64,000 bases of DNA, from NCBI GenBank assembly GCA_964036315.1, contig OZ038485.1, positions 98,081,550-98,145,549 on the forward strand. Direction: 5' to 3'. The number at the start of each line of letters is the position of its first letter. Position 1 is the stretch's first letter. This stretch comes from Acanthosepion esculentum. Taxonomy: Eukaryota > Mollusca > Cephalopoda > Sepiida > Sepiidae. Both the position numbers and the translations under genes were made by a program. Positions 44,653 to 57,770 of this stretch are shown piece by piece. The notes below the pieces were generated by a model. It worked only from the letters and a program-made list of their open reading frames with translations. It ran no database searches and was not told the origin of the DNA.

Positions 44653-44835
44653 TGAACATAGAAGTCAACACTTAGAGGCGACAGTCTGTTTCATGCTAGA
44701 TGCAATCGATTGCATCTAGCATGAAACAGACTGTCACCTCTAAGTTTTGACTTCTATGTTCACTTTTATATTTACACACGCTCTATCACTGATATTGAGC
44801 ACTTTATCCAATAAATATAACACATCTTATGACTA
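44650..44835. repeat. Perfect-centre palindrome in repeat T
   Basis: Arms of about 58 bp meet at 44708/44709 (GATGCAATC-GATTGCATC) with two or three mismatches. The left arm begins AAAAGTGAACATAGAAGTCA. The right arm continues into the normal repeat T to 44835. Confidence 0.92.
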
Positions 44836-44841
44836 TATTTC

Positions 44842-44845
<4 letters not shown>

Positions 44846-44876
<31 letters not shown>

Positions 44877-45109
44877 CGACGATGAATCATTCATACAAAA
44901 AGTAAATTAGTAAAGTTAATGATATAAAATGGCGAAATCCCTTCACAATTGCTAGAGGCAGTCGTCAGGTCTGACGATTGCATCTAACATGAAACAGACT
45001 GTCGCCTCTAGTTGTTGACTTCTATGTTCACTTTTATATTTACACACGCTCTATCTCTGATATTGAGCACTTTATCCCATAAATATAGCACATCTTATAA
45101 CTATATTTC

Positions 45110-45158
<49 letters not shown>

Positions 45159-45239
45159 CAATGAATCATTCATACAAAAAGTAAATTAGTAAAGTTAATG
45201 ATATAAAATGTCGAAATTTTAAAGATGCATTTAACCTAC

Positions 45240-45240
<1 letters not shown>
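44846..45240 (-). mobile_element. Repeat T, complete unit between TA arrays
   Basis: TA array 44846-44873, ATGAATCATTCATAC, AGTAAAGTTAATGATATAAA, GCTAGAGGCAGTCGTCAGG, the T segment to about 45110, a TA array 45114-45156 and again ATGAATCATTCATAC. The arrays thus mark both unit edges. Confidence 0.75.
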
Positions 45241-47129
<1,889 letters not shown>

Positions 47130-47131
47130 TA

Positions 47132-48378
47132 CAGTGGGCTATGATAAGGTTTTAGCCACCCTTGATTACAGCAATTTTCGCTTGTTTAATAACGTCTCTT
47201 CTTTTTTTCAGACAATACCGTGTTAGTATCAAGCTACTGTCATGTATGAACGATAGTTGACTTATATTTTGCAATGAAAGTTCGCGGTAGTAAGGAAATT
47301 GGTGAATTTCAACGAGGGAAAATAATAGGATGGCATCGGTGTGGCAAGTCAAATAGAGAAATTGCTCGGTTTTTCCAGGTTAATCATCAAACGGTTAATA
47401 TTGTCAAGAAATTTAATGAAGGCCATTGTCGTGTGGAACAACGTCCAGGAAGACCAAGCATCGTGTCTGAGTGAACGAAAAGGGCGCTGAAGAACGAAGT
47501 AATCAGAAACCGTCGTCAGAGCGTCAAAGATGTCGCCAACTGCATGGAAATGTCGCCATATGTAGTGAGAAAGAGTCTGAAAGAGGTAGGCTATCAAAGA
47601 AGAGTTGCAAGAAAGAAGCCCTTGATTTCAGAGGTTAACAGAAATCTTCGTATGGATTGGCGAGAGCAAAGATTATGGATTTTGGCAGTCTGTAATTTGG
47701 TCAGACGAAAGTAAATTCTGCCAATATTCTAATTCGAGACTGATTTATGTTTGGAGAAATCAGAATGAGGCTTGGAACACTGAATGTCTGCAGGCGGCTG
47801 TGAAACATGGAGGGATTGGAGTAATCGTGTGAAGCGCTGTCTGGTTTGGAGAGAAATCTGAGATGATTCTTGTTGACGAGCGGTTGAATGGTCCAAACTA
47901 CTTTCAAATATTATAGAAAAGATTACTCCCACTATTTGAAACCAATCAGATTGACAGGAATGTCTACCCTTTTCAAGAAGATGGAGCGCAATGTCATACG
48001 AGCAAAGTAGCAAAGGCCTGACAGAAATCACAAGGAATCAAGTCACTGCCGTGGGTAGCCCAAAATCCTGACATGAACCCAATAGAGCACGTTTGGGAAC
48101 ACCTTGACGGAAGACTTCGAGAGTGTGCAACCAAAATCACGTCAGTGGCAACCCTTTAAAGTAACATTGCTAAAGGAGTGGCAAAATATGGATCAGACGA
48201 TTGTTGATAACTTGATAAAATCCATGAAAAATCAAATACAAGCACTGAAACTAGCAAATGGAGGACCTACTCCATACTAGTTCCAAATATTGTTTACGCT
48301 GAATAGGGATTACGTAATTAAATTTTGAAATTGGATGTAGTTTATTTCTCCTGGCTGAAAACTTTTCTTAGACCACTG
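47132..48378 (+). mobile_element. Tc1 element with complete TIRs and TA target duplication
   Basis: Left end CAGTGGGCTATGATAAGGTT and right end (inverted) CAGTGGTCTAAGAAAAGTTT, with TA on both sides (47130-47131 and 48379-48380). Length 1247 bp, usual for Tc1. One transposase gene fills the interior. Confidence 0.95.
47274..48282 (+). pseudogene. Tc1 transposase, DD34E residues present but frame broken
   Basis: Begins MKVRGSKEIGEFQRGKIIGW with the helix-turn-helix CGKSNREIARFFQVNHQTV and a GRPSIVSE linker. The first stop is TGA at 47472-47474. The same frame then continues TKRALKNEVIRNRRQSVKDV. After a frameshift near 47680 the catalytic domain follows. VIWSDESKF holds the first Asp (47704-47706), FQEDGAQCHTSK the second (47980-47982), and NPDMNPIEHVWEHL the Glu (48085-48087). 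The last two are 34 residues apart, so the DD34E triad survives. Further stops (GTG TGA, TAG, TGA) and an A to Q change in the GAPCH box indicate a decayed copy. Confidence 0.95.
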
Positions 48379-48383
48379 TAATG

Positions 48384-48500
48384 CGAAAACTAACACATAT
48401 AATATATGCCATATCTGCAAAAATAATGGACACCTGATGATGACCATAGGGTATTTAGCCGAAACGAATTGTCTATAATAACAGGTATAATAATGAAGAT
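48384..48500 (+). other. Hammerhead-like motif, plus copy
   Basis: CTGATGA (48434-48440), about 20 nt, GAAA (48461-48464), C and GTC (48471-48473), in the order and approximate spacing of a minimal hammerhead ribozyme core. The text continues TATAATAACAGGTATAATAATGAAG. A partner in inverse orientation is at 53264-53327. Stem pairing is imperfect by eye, so activity is not claimed. Confidence 0.45.
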
Positions 48501-48559
48501 TAAAGATATAGAATATCGAATAATAAGTTATTGAGAAACAATGAATGAGAGCCAAGTAA

Positions 48560-48910
48560 TTTCATGGCAACTGCCCTGACGAACTACTTTCACTGGTTCC
48601 CTAACTGCATGAATTTAAGCGTGCTACTAGGTTGGCACCCTTTCACTGTCGAAACGACAATGTAGCCATCACTTCTACTCCAACAGCTTCTTATCTCGCA
48701 CCTCTCGTCAGTGGAACTCCATTCTTATCACTTGCTTCCCTGATAGCTATAATCTTCAATATTCAAATGTAATGTCAAACGACATCTGATGCCTTGACCT
48801 TGATTCCTGTCCTTCTCTTTATCCTTCCCCCAAAAACTCTTTATTCTTACTCTTGCTCTCTATAGCCACTTGCTTGGAGCGATTTGCTTAAAAAAAGCTT
48901 GTGAGCCATT
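48560..48910 (+). pseudogene. CR1-like LINE 3' end, diverged
   Basis: Follows the family order: a TDELLSLVP-like start, FKRATRLAPFHCRNDNVAIT-like, a SFLSRTSRQWNSILI-like block, then the tail with TATAGCCACTTGCTTGGAGCGA. Many changes; no intact frame. Confidence 0.75.
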
Positions 48911-49281
48911 CAAGATAGATTATAATGATAAGGATGATAGTTAAAGACTAACTCTTGACTTGAAATGGCAAATATTCAGGGAAGCATCCACCTAGGAGCT
49001 TGGTCTAGAAAGCAGCGGTTTGGTGGAAAATTTCTCTGAGATGTAGTTATTCCTTACAAGTGTAGTATGGAGGAAATGAAAGTGATGCGACTCGGTGGAG
49101 GTAGTACGATGTGTCCTAGCTGTAAGAGACTTAAGGGAAAAACATGGAGGGGAAGAAAGAGTAGACTAAAATAAAAGAGAAAGAGAAGAAATCCAGATAT
49201 AATAAAAAGAAAATGAAGAACTGTGCGTGTGGAGGAAAATTAATAACGAGAATATACAAAAAAAAAATGACGAAAAACGAT

Positions 49282-52200
49282 TTGGTTGATTTTGTTTAGC
49301 GGCATATCAATCTCTGTAGGGGTTATTTAATGTCGAAATCTAAATATTTTGAACATAATTTTATGGCTTCAACTAAATATATTTTAAACGTAATTATATG
49401 CCTTCAACGACAGATAAAATATATTATTGGTCATATTCCTTAAAAAATTTATTGCTGCTCATTTTATTATAAATAAGTATTGTTGGTTGGTTGATTTTGT
49501 TTAGCGGCATATCAACCTCTATGGATTATTTAATGCCGAAATCTAAATATTTGAACATAATTTCATCGCTTCAACTAAATATATTTTGAACGTAATTATA
49601 TGCCTTCAACGACAGATAAAATATATTATTGGTCATATTCCTTAAAAAATGTATTGCTGATCATTTTATTATAAATAAGTATTGTTGGTTGGTTGATTTT
49701 GTTTAGCGGCATATCAACCTCTATGGATTTTTTAATGTCGAAATTGAAATATTTGAACATAATTTCATCGCTTCAACTAAATATATTTTGAACGTAATTA
49801 CATGCCTTCAACAACAGATAAAATATATTATTGGTCATATTCCTTAAAAAAATGTATTATTGATCATTTCATTATAAATAAGTATTGTTGGTTGGTTGAT
49901 TTTGTTTAGCGGCATATCAACCTCTATGGATTATTTAATGTCGAAATTGAAATATTTGAACATAATTTCATCGCTTCAACTAAATATATTTTGAACGTAA
50001 TTACATGCCTTCAACGACAGATAAAATATATTATTGGTCATATTCCTTAAAAAATGTATTGCTGATCATTTTATCATAAATAAGTATTGTTGGTTGGTTG
50101 ATTTTGTTTAGCGGCATATCAACCTCTATGGATTATTTAATGTCGAAATTGAAATATTTGAACATAATTTCATCGCTTCAACTAAATATATTTTGAACGT
50201 AATTACATGCCTTCAACAACAGATAAAATATATTATTGGTCATATTCCTTAAAAAATGTATTGCTGATCATTTTAATATAAATAAGTATTGTTGGTTGGT
50301 TGATTTTGTTTAGCGGCATATCAACCTCTATGGATTATTTAATGCCGAAATCTAAATATTTGAACCTAATTTCATCGCTTCAACTAAATATATTTTGAAC
50401 GTAATTATATGCCGTCAACGACAGATAAAATATATTGTTGGTCATATTCCTTAAAAAATGTATTGCTGATCATTTTATTATAAATAAGTATTGTTGGTTG
50501 GTTGATTTTGTTTAGCGGCATATCAACCTCTATGGATTATTTAATGTCGAAATTGAAATAATTGAACATAATTTCATCGCTTCAACTAAATATATTTTGA
50601 ACGTAATTACATGCCTTCAACGACAGATAAAATAAATTATTGGTCATATTCCTTAAAAAATGTATTGCTGATCATTTTATTATAAATAAGTATTGTTGGT
50701 TGGTTGATTTTGTTTAGCGGCATATCAACCTCTATGGATTATTTAATGTCGAAATTGAAATAATTGAACATAATTTCATCGCTTCAACTAAATATATTTT
50801 GAACGTAATTACATGCCTTTAACAACAGATAAAATATATTATTGGTCATATTCCTTAAAAATGTATTGCTGATCATTTAATCATAAATAAGTATTGTTGG
50901 TTGGTTGATTTTGTTTAGCGGCATATCAACCTCTATCGATTATTTAATGTCGAAATTGAAATATTTGAACATAATTTCATCGCTTCAACTAAATATATTC
51001 TAAACGTAATTACATGCCTTCAACAACAGATAAAATATATTATTGGTCATATTCCTTAAAAAATGTATTGCTGCTCATTTTATTATAAATAAGTTTTCTT
51101 GGTTGGTTGATTTTGTTTAGCGGCATATCAACCTCTATGGATTATTTAATGCTGAAATCTAAATATTTGAACATAATTTCATCGCTTCAACTAAATATAT
51201 TTTGAACGTAATTATATGCCTTCAACAACAGATAAAATATATTATTGGTCATATTCCTTAAAAAATGTATTGCTGCTCATTTTATTATAAATAAGTTTTG
51301 TTGGTTGATTGATTTTGTTTAGCGGCATATCAACCTCTATGGATTATTTAATGCCGAAATCTAAATATTTGAACATAATTTCATCGCTTCAACTAAATAT
51401 ATTTTGAACGTAATTACATGCCTTCAACAACAGATAAAATATATTATTGGTCATATTCCTTAAAAAATGTATTGCTGCTCATTTTATTATAAATAAGTTT
51501 TCTTGGTTGGTTGATTTTGTTTAGCGGCATATCAACCTCTATGGATTATTTAATGTCGAAATTGAAATATTTGAACATAATTTCATCGCTTCAACTAAAT
51601 ATATTTTGAACGTAATTATATGCCTTCAACAACAGATAAAATATATTATTGGTCATATTCCTTAAAAAATGTATTGCTGATCATTTTATTATAAATAAGT
51701 ATTGTTGGCTGGTTGATTTTGTTTAGCGGCATATCAACCTCTATGGATTATTTAATGTCGAAATTGAAATATTTGAACATAATTTCATCGCTTCAACTAA
51801 ATATATTCTAAACGTAATTACATGCCTTCAACAACAGATAAAATATATTATTGGTCATATTCCTTAAAAATGTATTGCTGATCATTTTATTATAAATAAG
51901 TATTGTTGGTTGGTTGATTTTGTTTAGCGGCATATCAACCTCTATGGATTATTTAATGCCGAAATCTAAATATTTGAACATAATTTCATCGCTTCAACTA
52001 AATATATTTTGAACGTAATTACATGCCTTCAACGACAGATAAAATAAATTATTGGTCATATTCCTTAAAAAATGTATTGCTGATCATTTTATTATAAATA
52101 AGTATTGTTGGTTGGTTGATTTTGTTTAGCGGCATATCAACCTCTATGGATTATTTAATGTCGAAATTGAAATAATTGAACATAATTTCATCGCTTCAAC

Positions 52201-52690
52201 TAAATATATTTTGAACGTAATTACATGCCTTCAACAACAGATAAAATATATTATTGGTCATATTCCTTAAAAAATGTATTGCTGCTCATTTTATTATAAA
52301 TAAGTTTTGTTGGTTGGTTGATTTTGTTTAGCGGCATATCAACCTCTATGGATTATTTAATGCCGAAATCTAAATATTTGAACATAATTTCATCGCTTCA
52401 ACTAAATATATTTTGAACGTAATTACATGCCTTCAACGACAGATAAAATAAATTATTGGTCATATTCCTTAAAAAATGTATTGCTGATCATTTTATTATA
52501 AATAAGTATTGTTGGTTGGTTGATTTTGTTTAGCGGCATATCAACCTCTATGGATTATTTAATGCCGAAATCTAAATATTTTGAATACAATTTTATAGCT
52601 TCAACTAAATATATTTTGAACATAATCACCTGCCTTCAGCTACAAGCAAAATCTATCGTTGGTCATATATAAATATGTATTGTTGGTAAT
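49282..52690 (+). repeat. 202-bp satellite, 17 units
   Basis: The anchor CGGCATATCAACCTC recurs at 49302, 49505, 49707, 49910, 50112, 50314, 50516, 50718 and so on to 52534, a spacing of 202-203 bp. Two unit types are interspersed: TGTCGAAATTGAAAT and TGCCGAAATCTAAAT. The first and last units are clearly more diverged (TCTGTAGGGG in the first; CACCTGCCTTCAGCTACAAG in the last), as expected at array edges. No open frame of length; AT-rich. Confidence 0.97.
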
Positions 52691-52734
52691 TTTACTACAA
52701 CTAGACATTGCTGGTAATTTAAAAAAAAAAATAC

Positions 52735-52885
52735 AAACACGCACTTCGACAGTACTCTGTTTGGGGGTTCGTCACCTGCCAATAGCTGGGACCGAACAGG
52801 TGCCAGTACCCCGGGTCAGGGCGGGACCGTGAAGAACACCAATTAAGAGGTGGTTCCAAGCTCCTCAAAACCGCTATTGTTTTCA
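52735..52885 (-). mobile_element. Dispersed repeat G, minus copy between satellite units
   Basis: GCTGGGACCGAACAGGTGCC, GTACCCCGGGTCAGGGCGGG, ACACCAATTAAGAGGTGG and GCTCCTCAAAACC match the reverse of 8955-9090 and parallel 16140-16220. Confidence 0.72.
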
Positions 52886-52964
52886 CGATTGAATTCGGTT
52901 TGATTTCTTTAAGAAATTGTAGGATATTATATGGAGTAGTGTCGTGAAAATGTTATTTCATGTT

Positions 52965-53062
52965 GGGTGGTTGATTTTGCTTGGCGGTATATCAACACCT
53001 CTATGGGTTATTTAATGTCGGAATCTAAATATTTTGTACATAATTTTATACTTTCAGCGTAA
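52965..53062 (+). repeat. Isolated, diverged unit of the 202-bp satellite
   Basis: GGTGGTTGATTTTGCTTGGC, GGTATATCAACACCTCTATG and GGTTATTTAATGTCGGAATC. About 270 bp beyond the array and separated from it by repeat G. Confidence 0.85.
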
Positions 53063-53139
53063 AGGTATGATTTTAGATATATATTTTGTAGATGATAAAA
53101 TGTATTGTTGGCAAACGCAAAAAGAAGTTAAAAAAAAGA

Positions 53140-53185
53140 TTGTCAGAAAAGAAAAGAAAAGAAAAGAAAAGAAAAGAAAAGGAAA
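53140..53185 (+). repeat. (GAAAA)n microsatellite
   Basis: AAAAG repeats about 45 bp long. Confidence 0.95.
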
Positions 53186-53204
53186 GAAGAGAATGAATCA
53201 AGTT

Positions 53205-53272
53205 ATGAAAAATCTAAAAAGCGAAGGAAGACAGAATTTCTTTTCTGTCTTCCTTCGCTTTTTAGATTTTCT
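53205..53272. repeat. Near-perfect hairpin, 28-bp arms
   Basis: AAATCTAAAAAGCGAAGGAA and on to GACAGAA, a 4-6 nt loop, then the exact inverse ending TTTTTAGATTTTC. No U-tract that would mark a transcription terminator. Confidence 0.95.
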
Positions 53273-53345
53273 TCCTTCATTATTATACCTGTTATTATAG
53301 ACAAGACGTTTCGGCTAAGTACCCTATGGTCATCATCTCTTGAGA
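53264..53345 (-). other. Hammerhead-like motif, minus copy
   Basis: Minus strand: GATGATGACCATAGGG, TACTTAGCC, GAAAC, GTCTT, GTC, then TATAATAACAGGTATAATAA. Same as 48434-48498 except that the leading CTGATGA reads AGATGATGA, so one core position is lost. Confidence 0.45.
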
Positions 53346-53514
53346 AGAGAAATAAAAAAAAATATGGAAGGAGGTGGATCAATTTATGAAAAATGAAGAA
53401 TGAGGAGTTCAGAAATGAAAAGAAAAAAAAACAAAACCAAACAAAACAAAAAAAAACAAGAGTAGCACTATGTTACATGCGGCATCTCTTATAGATCCAC
53501 ATACTCTTCCCAGT

Positions 53515-53970
53515 ATGGGATATTTGCAATTTCTGACCATGAGACCCGGGTTTGAATCTCACCATGGTCGATTTGTCAGGAAGCAGACTTCCTGATGTTG
53601 TCGGATAGGAGGGATCGATCCCAGCGTGCGGCGCCTTTGAAATGTAACTGAAAAACGATACCATGGGTTAACCCAAGACTTGTGAGTGAAATTGGGTAGA
53701 CGGAACCCTTGCGTGCCGTCGATAGCTCTGCTAGCACGAAGTCACAAGTCAAGAGATTGAGCGTGCTGGCCTTGTTCAAACTGTTGATCACGCTCGATAA
53801 CACGCTCTTTCCCAGAAACTGTAACTAAGATCTGCTCAGCATAGTTGCAGTATAAACCACAAGTGGGCTCTGTGGGTGTTGAGCAAACACAAATGTGCCT
53901 GAGCAAGCGTTTGCAATAGGGATTGGTTAACCGCCCTGGTAGACGGGTATCCTCGAATACGAGTGGCTAG
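53515..53970 (+). mobile_element. SINE-V, plus copy, longest in the window
   Basis: Head with B-box-like GACCCGGGTTTGAATCTCAC (53542-53561), then GATCGATCCCAGCGTGCGGC and the body. The end CGCCCTGGTAGACGGGTATC...GAGTGGCTAGC parallels 21560-21590. Confidence 0.82.
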
Positions 53971-54029
53971 CTATACGTATTTGCAACATGATATAGCACC
54001 AAACAACAAAATTCAGATGGGTTATATCT

Positions 54030-54420
54030 GGTATTCTATCTGATGTCCGATTCTTCAATTTGGAAAGTCTTCATTCAGTTAATCTTAAAAAAATTCGCAA
54101 ACTGACAAGGGGCGACATCTTGTTTAAGCAAGATAGTGTTACCTATCTCATCTGTAACTGAGTTTTAAGGCATTGTTGCAACGTGTCAGGATAAATTGTT
54201 CCTTCATCTTCGACAAAAATTGCTTATAAATCCTAGATTTTTATTAAACCCATTCAGACAGCAATTTTAAGCAAGACCGTTTTTTTCCCAAGGTTAGACA
54301 ACATTATTTGGACTTCCGTCTGACTAAATGCAATATCTGGGTTGATTTACATTTTCCCGCGCATAGAACGTTGCTTCATCCCTACAAGAAAGGCTGCCCG
54401 GTCTTTATTCTGGATGCGTT
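54030..54420 (-). pseudogene. IS630/Tc1-superfamily transposase remnant (DEATF type)
   Basis: Minus strand, several frames: GDEATFYARENVNQPRYCI (54380-54324), the first catalytic box of an IS630-Tc1-mariner lineage that reads DEATF...VN. After shifts, LLKQDVAPCQFANFFKIN with the second Asp follows (about 54129-54077) and an ETFP-like remnant near 54060. A NNLS-HVATMP-NSVTDEI stretch (about 54213-54150) corresponds to the region between. Stops are frequent. The third acidic block and the N-terminus were not found. Different lineage from the other transposases here. Confidence 0.7.
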
Positions 54421-55722
54421 ACAGTAAAATCTTCTTTCTGCAAATCGTGTAGAACTTGCAAATGATGGCTCTTTTAAGACGAGTAAACATTTAGAATTTT
54501 TATAGGTTGTTGCACGATCAAGCATGCATGGACTTTCACTGACAGTCCTAATAACTGGCGAGGAAGAATAAGCGAATAAAAATGGACAGATTGTAGCGCG
54601 CGAAAAAGATGGAGTTGAAAAAAAGAAAGAGAAAACGAAAGGAAGAGAAAAAGAAGGAAAAAGAATAAGAAGGAAAGAGAATAAGAAGGAAAGAGAAAGA
54701 AGAAAAAGAAGGAAATTGGAAAAAAAGAATTTGGCAAAAGGATCTTTAAAGTAAAAGAGGAAAGGATATAGAGAGAAACAATGACAAAGGGAAGGAATGA
54801 TAGAATGAAAGAGAGTAAAAGAGAAAATATGTAAGAACTGAAAACCAAAAAAAAAAAAAAAAAAGAAATGAAAAGAAATTATGACGAGGAGAATTAAAAT
54901 GATTTACGTAGGAACTGAAATAAATGAAAGAATTGGTGTAGAATTGAAAAAAAATAAAAGAAATTAAAACGAAAGTAAAATAATTGCAAAATGAAAGGTA
55001 ATGAAAAAAGGGAGAAATAAACGAAGAAAATAATGAATGAATGATTTGGGGAAAGTAGAAGGAGAAGAACACGACAAAGGAAAGAGGGGGAAAAAGACGA
55101 ACATTTCATTTTTTTTCCCATTTTAGTTATCCACAAAAAAAAAAATAAACGAAAAAATGTAAATGAAAAATCAACAGAAGACAGAGAAAGAAAATCATAA
55201 TGAAAACAGAGAAAGTATAAAAGAAGAAAAAGGAGGGAAAAGATCAAATGCAGAACGAGAAAAAGGAAAGACAGAAATGGAGACAACAGGAGTTCAAATG
55301 AAAAGCTAAGAAACATTATAAATGATGCAAAGCCTGACTGCAAGAAACGAAAGTTAGGAACGAGGAATAGAAGAAAAATATTCGGAATAGAATACAAAAA
55401 AGAAGTTAAAACAAAAAGCAGACAACAGAGAAACGGCGATCATAAGAAAGAACAGGCAAAGTGTGGGAATGCAGAAGAGAAAGGCGATGGCACGAAGGTA
55501 TCGGGATAAGGGGAGATAATACGAGGAATCAACTAGTGTCCCTTTCTGGACTCTATCTGCTTATCTGATGTGACATCTTGAAATCGTCTTAGACGGAGGT
55601 CAGAAAGTGATTGGCAGTTGGCAAAGAGAATGTTGCAACCAGAGAAAACGGCAGAGGAAGACCTCGCAAACACGCCAAGGTGAAGAAAGCAACAACAACA
55701 ACAACAACAAATACTACTACTG

Positions 55723-55765
<43 letters not shown>

Positions 55766-55933
55766 TGATGATCAGAAGACTATTTATTACGAACATAGAA
55801 TAAAATAATAGCAATAATTATGGAACCAGTAGGGGAAGCGGAAGATGTAAAAGAGACACTGATAACATAGGTGACTTAAAACTAGAACAAGATGCAAACA
55901 CCCCTCTCTCTCTCTTGCTCTCTCTCTCTCTCT

Positions 55934-55936
<3 letters not shown>

Positions 55937-56002
<66 letters not shown>
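55937..56002 (+). repeat. (TA)n microsatellite
   Basis: 66 bp following a CT run. Confidence 0.98.
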
Positions 56003-56007
<5 letters not shown>

Positions 56008-56300
56008 GAGTATAAAAAGAGGTAGAAATATGGTAAGCAGAACGAGACGAAGAAATGTAAGAAATGATAGAGAAGAAAGAGCGTGAAAGGTAGAAGAGAG
56101 AAAAAGGAGTAAAAGAATGGGAAAAATCTATAAAGAAAGAAGAAAATAAATAAAAAAAGAGATTGAAAGAAATCGTAGGCAAAATAAATAAATAAATCGT
56201 AAAAAGCAAAATGATCAAATTGTTGAAAAGCGTTGAGTAAAAAAATGGCCCTAAACGGGAAAGCCCCAGATTAGAAGAATAAGAAAACGGGGAACGAGAA

Positions 56301-56500
56301 NNNNNNNNNNNNNNNNNNNNNNNNNNNNNNNNNNNNNNNNNNNNNNNNNNNNNNNNNNNNNNNNNNNNNNNNNNNNNNNNNNNNNNNNNNNNNNNNNNNN
56401 NNNNNNNNNNNNNNNNNNNNNNNNNNNNNNNNNNNNNNNNNNNNNNNNNNNNNNNNNNNNNNNNNNNNNNNNNNNNNNNNNNNNNNNNNNNNNNNNNNNN
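56301..56500. other. Assembly gap (200 N)
   Basis: Exactly 200 undetermined bases inside the polypurine tract, probably a sequencing or assembly failure over simple sequence. The true length is unknown. Confidence 0.99.
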
Positions 56501-57034
56501 AAACATACTGAAAGAAAAGAAGAGAAAGAAGGGAGCGGATAAGAAAAAAAAACAAAGAAAATGCGAAAAAAAAATTGGAAAGAGTGAAGGAGGAGGAAGA
56601 GGAGAAAACTGAGGAGAAAGCAGAACAAGGAGAGGAAGGGAAAGAAGATAAAATGAGAAAAGTAAAGGAAGGAGGAGGGAAACCAAAAAGAAGAGGGAGA
56701 AAAAATGTTGAAGAAAGAAAGAAGAGGAAGGGACAATAAACAAATAAATGCGGAGGAGAGATTGAGAGAAAAAAGAGTAAAGAAAAAAAAGAACGAAAAA
56801 AAGAAAGAACAAAGGAGGAAGGTAAACAGCATACGAGAATAAAAGGATACAGTGTTGATAGGAAGGAAAAAAAGGCAAAGAACAAACGATGAAAAAGAAA
56901 AGGGAGAATTTGAAGAGAATCCAAAGAAAAATGACTAAAAGCAAAAAGAAAAATTAAGGAAGCCATTAGAGGTTTTTTAGCAGAAAGAAGTTAAAGGCAA
57001 AAAAACTGTTAAGAAAAAGAAAAGCATGAGAAAA

Positions 57035-57600
57035 TGCATCGAACACTCGTCTTATTCTCGTCTGCTAACAACAATCACCGCCATAGTGACACGTACATAA
57101 ACCATCATACGCATGCGCGAAGGCGCGCAACAACCAGGGCTTTTGTAGAGCGTCGAAACGCAGCATCCCACTGATCCAGGGCGGCATCTTGCTGATCATT
57201 TAATTACAAAATTTCAAGATAAGGATGTTTCCCTGCTTGTCAGTCAATCATTATTGGCAGGAGGGGAGTTTTGCCGGTTTAGGGTAGCGGGTGGTCTGGA
57301 GGTTTTGTGTGCTCTCGGGGGATAGATAGGACGGCAGGGCTGGGCTATGTTTTTGCTTGTGTACTTACGAAAACGCCGAAACAACCAACACAGATCTTCG
57401 CCAAACACTTTCGGCTCACCGGAAAACACAGATCATTTAATAAACCTCTTATCGAAAGATAGTATTAAATACAAACGGGCAAATAGGACCAGTAGATTGT
57501 CTTAGGAATTGTTATATTTGAATATAAAGAGCTGGACGCATGGAGATAATTTGCCCCTATATCGCCACGTCGCCCGCTATGTTCTCCACCTCTTCTTTTT
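57035..57600. other. Unassigned, GC-richer spacer
   Basis: Contains CGCATGCGCGAAGGCGCGC and is less AT-rich than the surroundings. No recognised domain; a 61-codon minus frame has no signature. Confidence 0.4.
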
Positions 57601-57604
57601 TTAT

Positions 57605-57770
57605 CTAATCATTTCACCCCAAGAAAGGCAATAAAGCCACTAAGATGCAATGGGTTGCTGAGTGCTAGAGAATATGAGAAAGGTACTATTAAGGAGAGAG
57701 AACAATAAAAGAACAAGAATTTGGAAGATCGAAAATAACGGTTGGCGTAACAAGAAAAGAAGAAAAATGA
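57605..57770 (-). mobile_element. CR1-like LINE 3' tail fragment
   Basis: TCATTTCACCCCAAGAAAGG, CAATAAAGCCACTAAGATGC, GAGAATATGAGAAAGGTACT and AACAATAAAAGAACAAGAAT are the reversed tail of the family. Confidence 0.82.

Larger units (their letters stand above)
54590..57030 (+). repeat. Polypurine (GA-rich) tract, about 2.4 kb, with assembly gap
   Basis: The plus strand is dominated by A and G in irregular GAAA/AAGGAAGA patterns. The opposite strand therefore shows long Phe/Ser/Leu-rich frames that are compositional artefacts. Inside are AAC and TAA/TGA arrays (55687-55770), a GA/TA compound array (55903-56002) and the 200-N gap. Confidence 0.93.

Noticed and set aside
53205..53272. Rho-independent terminator
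   Set aside because: A eukaryotic genome and no U-tract after the hairpin; better seen as an inverted repeat.
54474..56966. Large Phe/Ser/Leu-rich minus-strand frames, including one of 385 codons
   Set aside because: Complement of a polypurine tract; the longest spans the N gap and is not a real protein.
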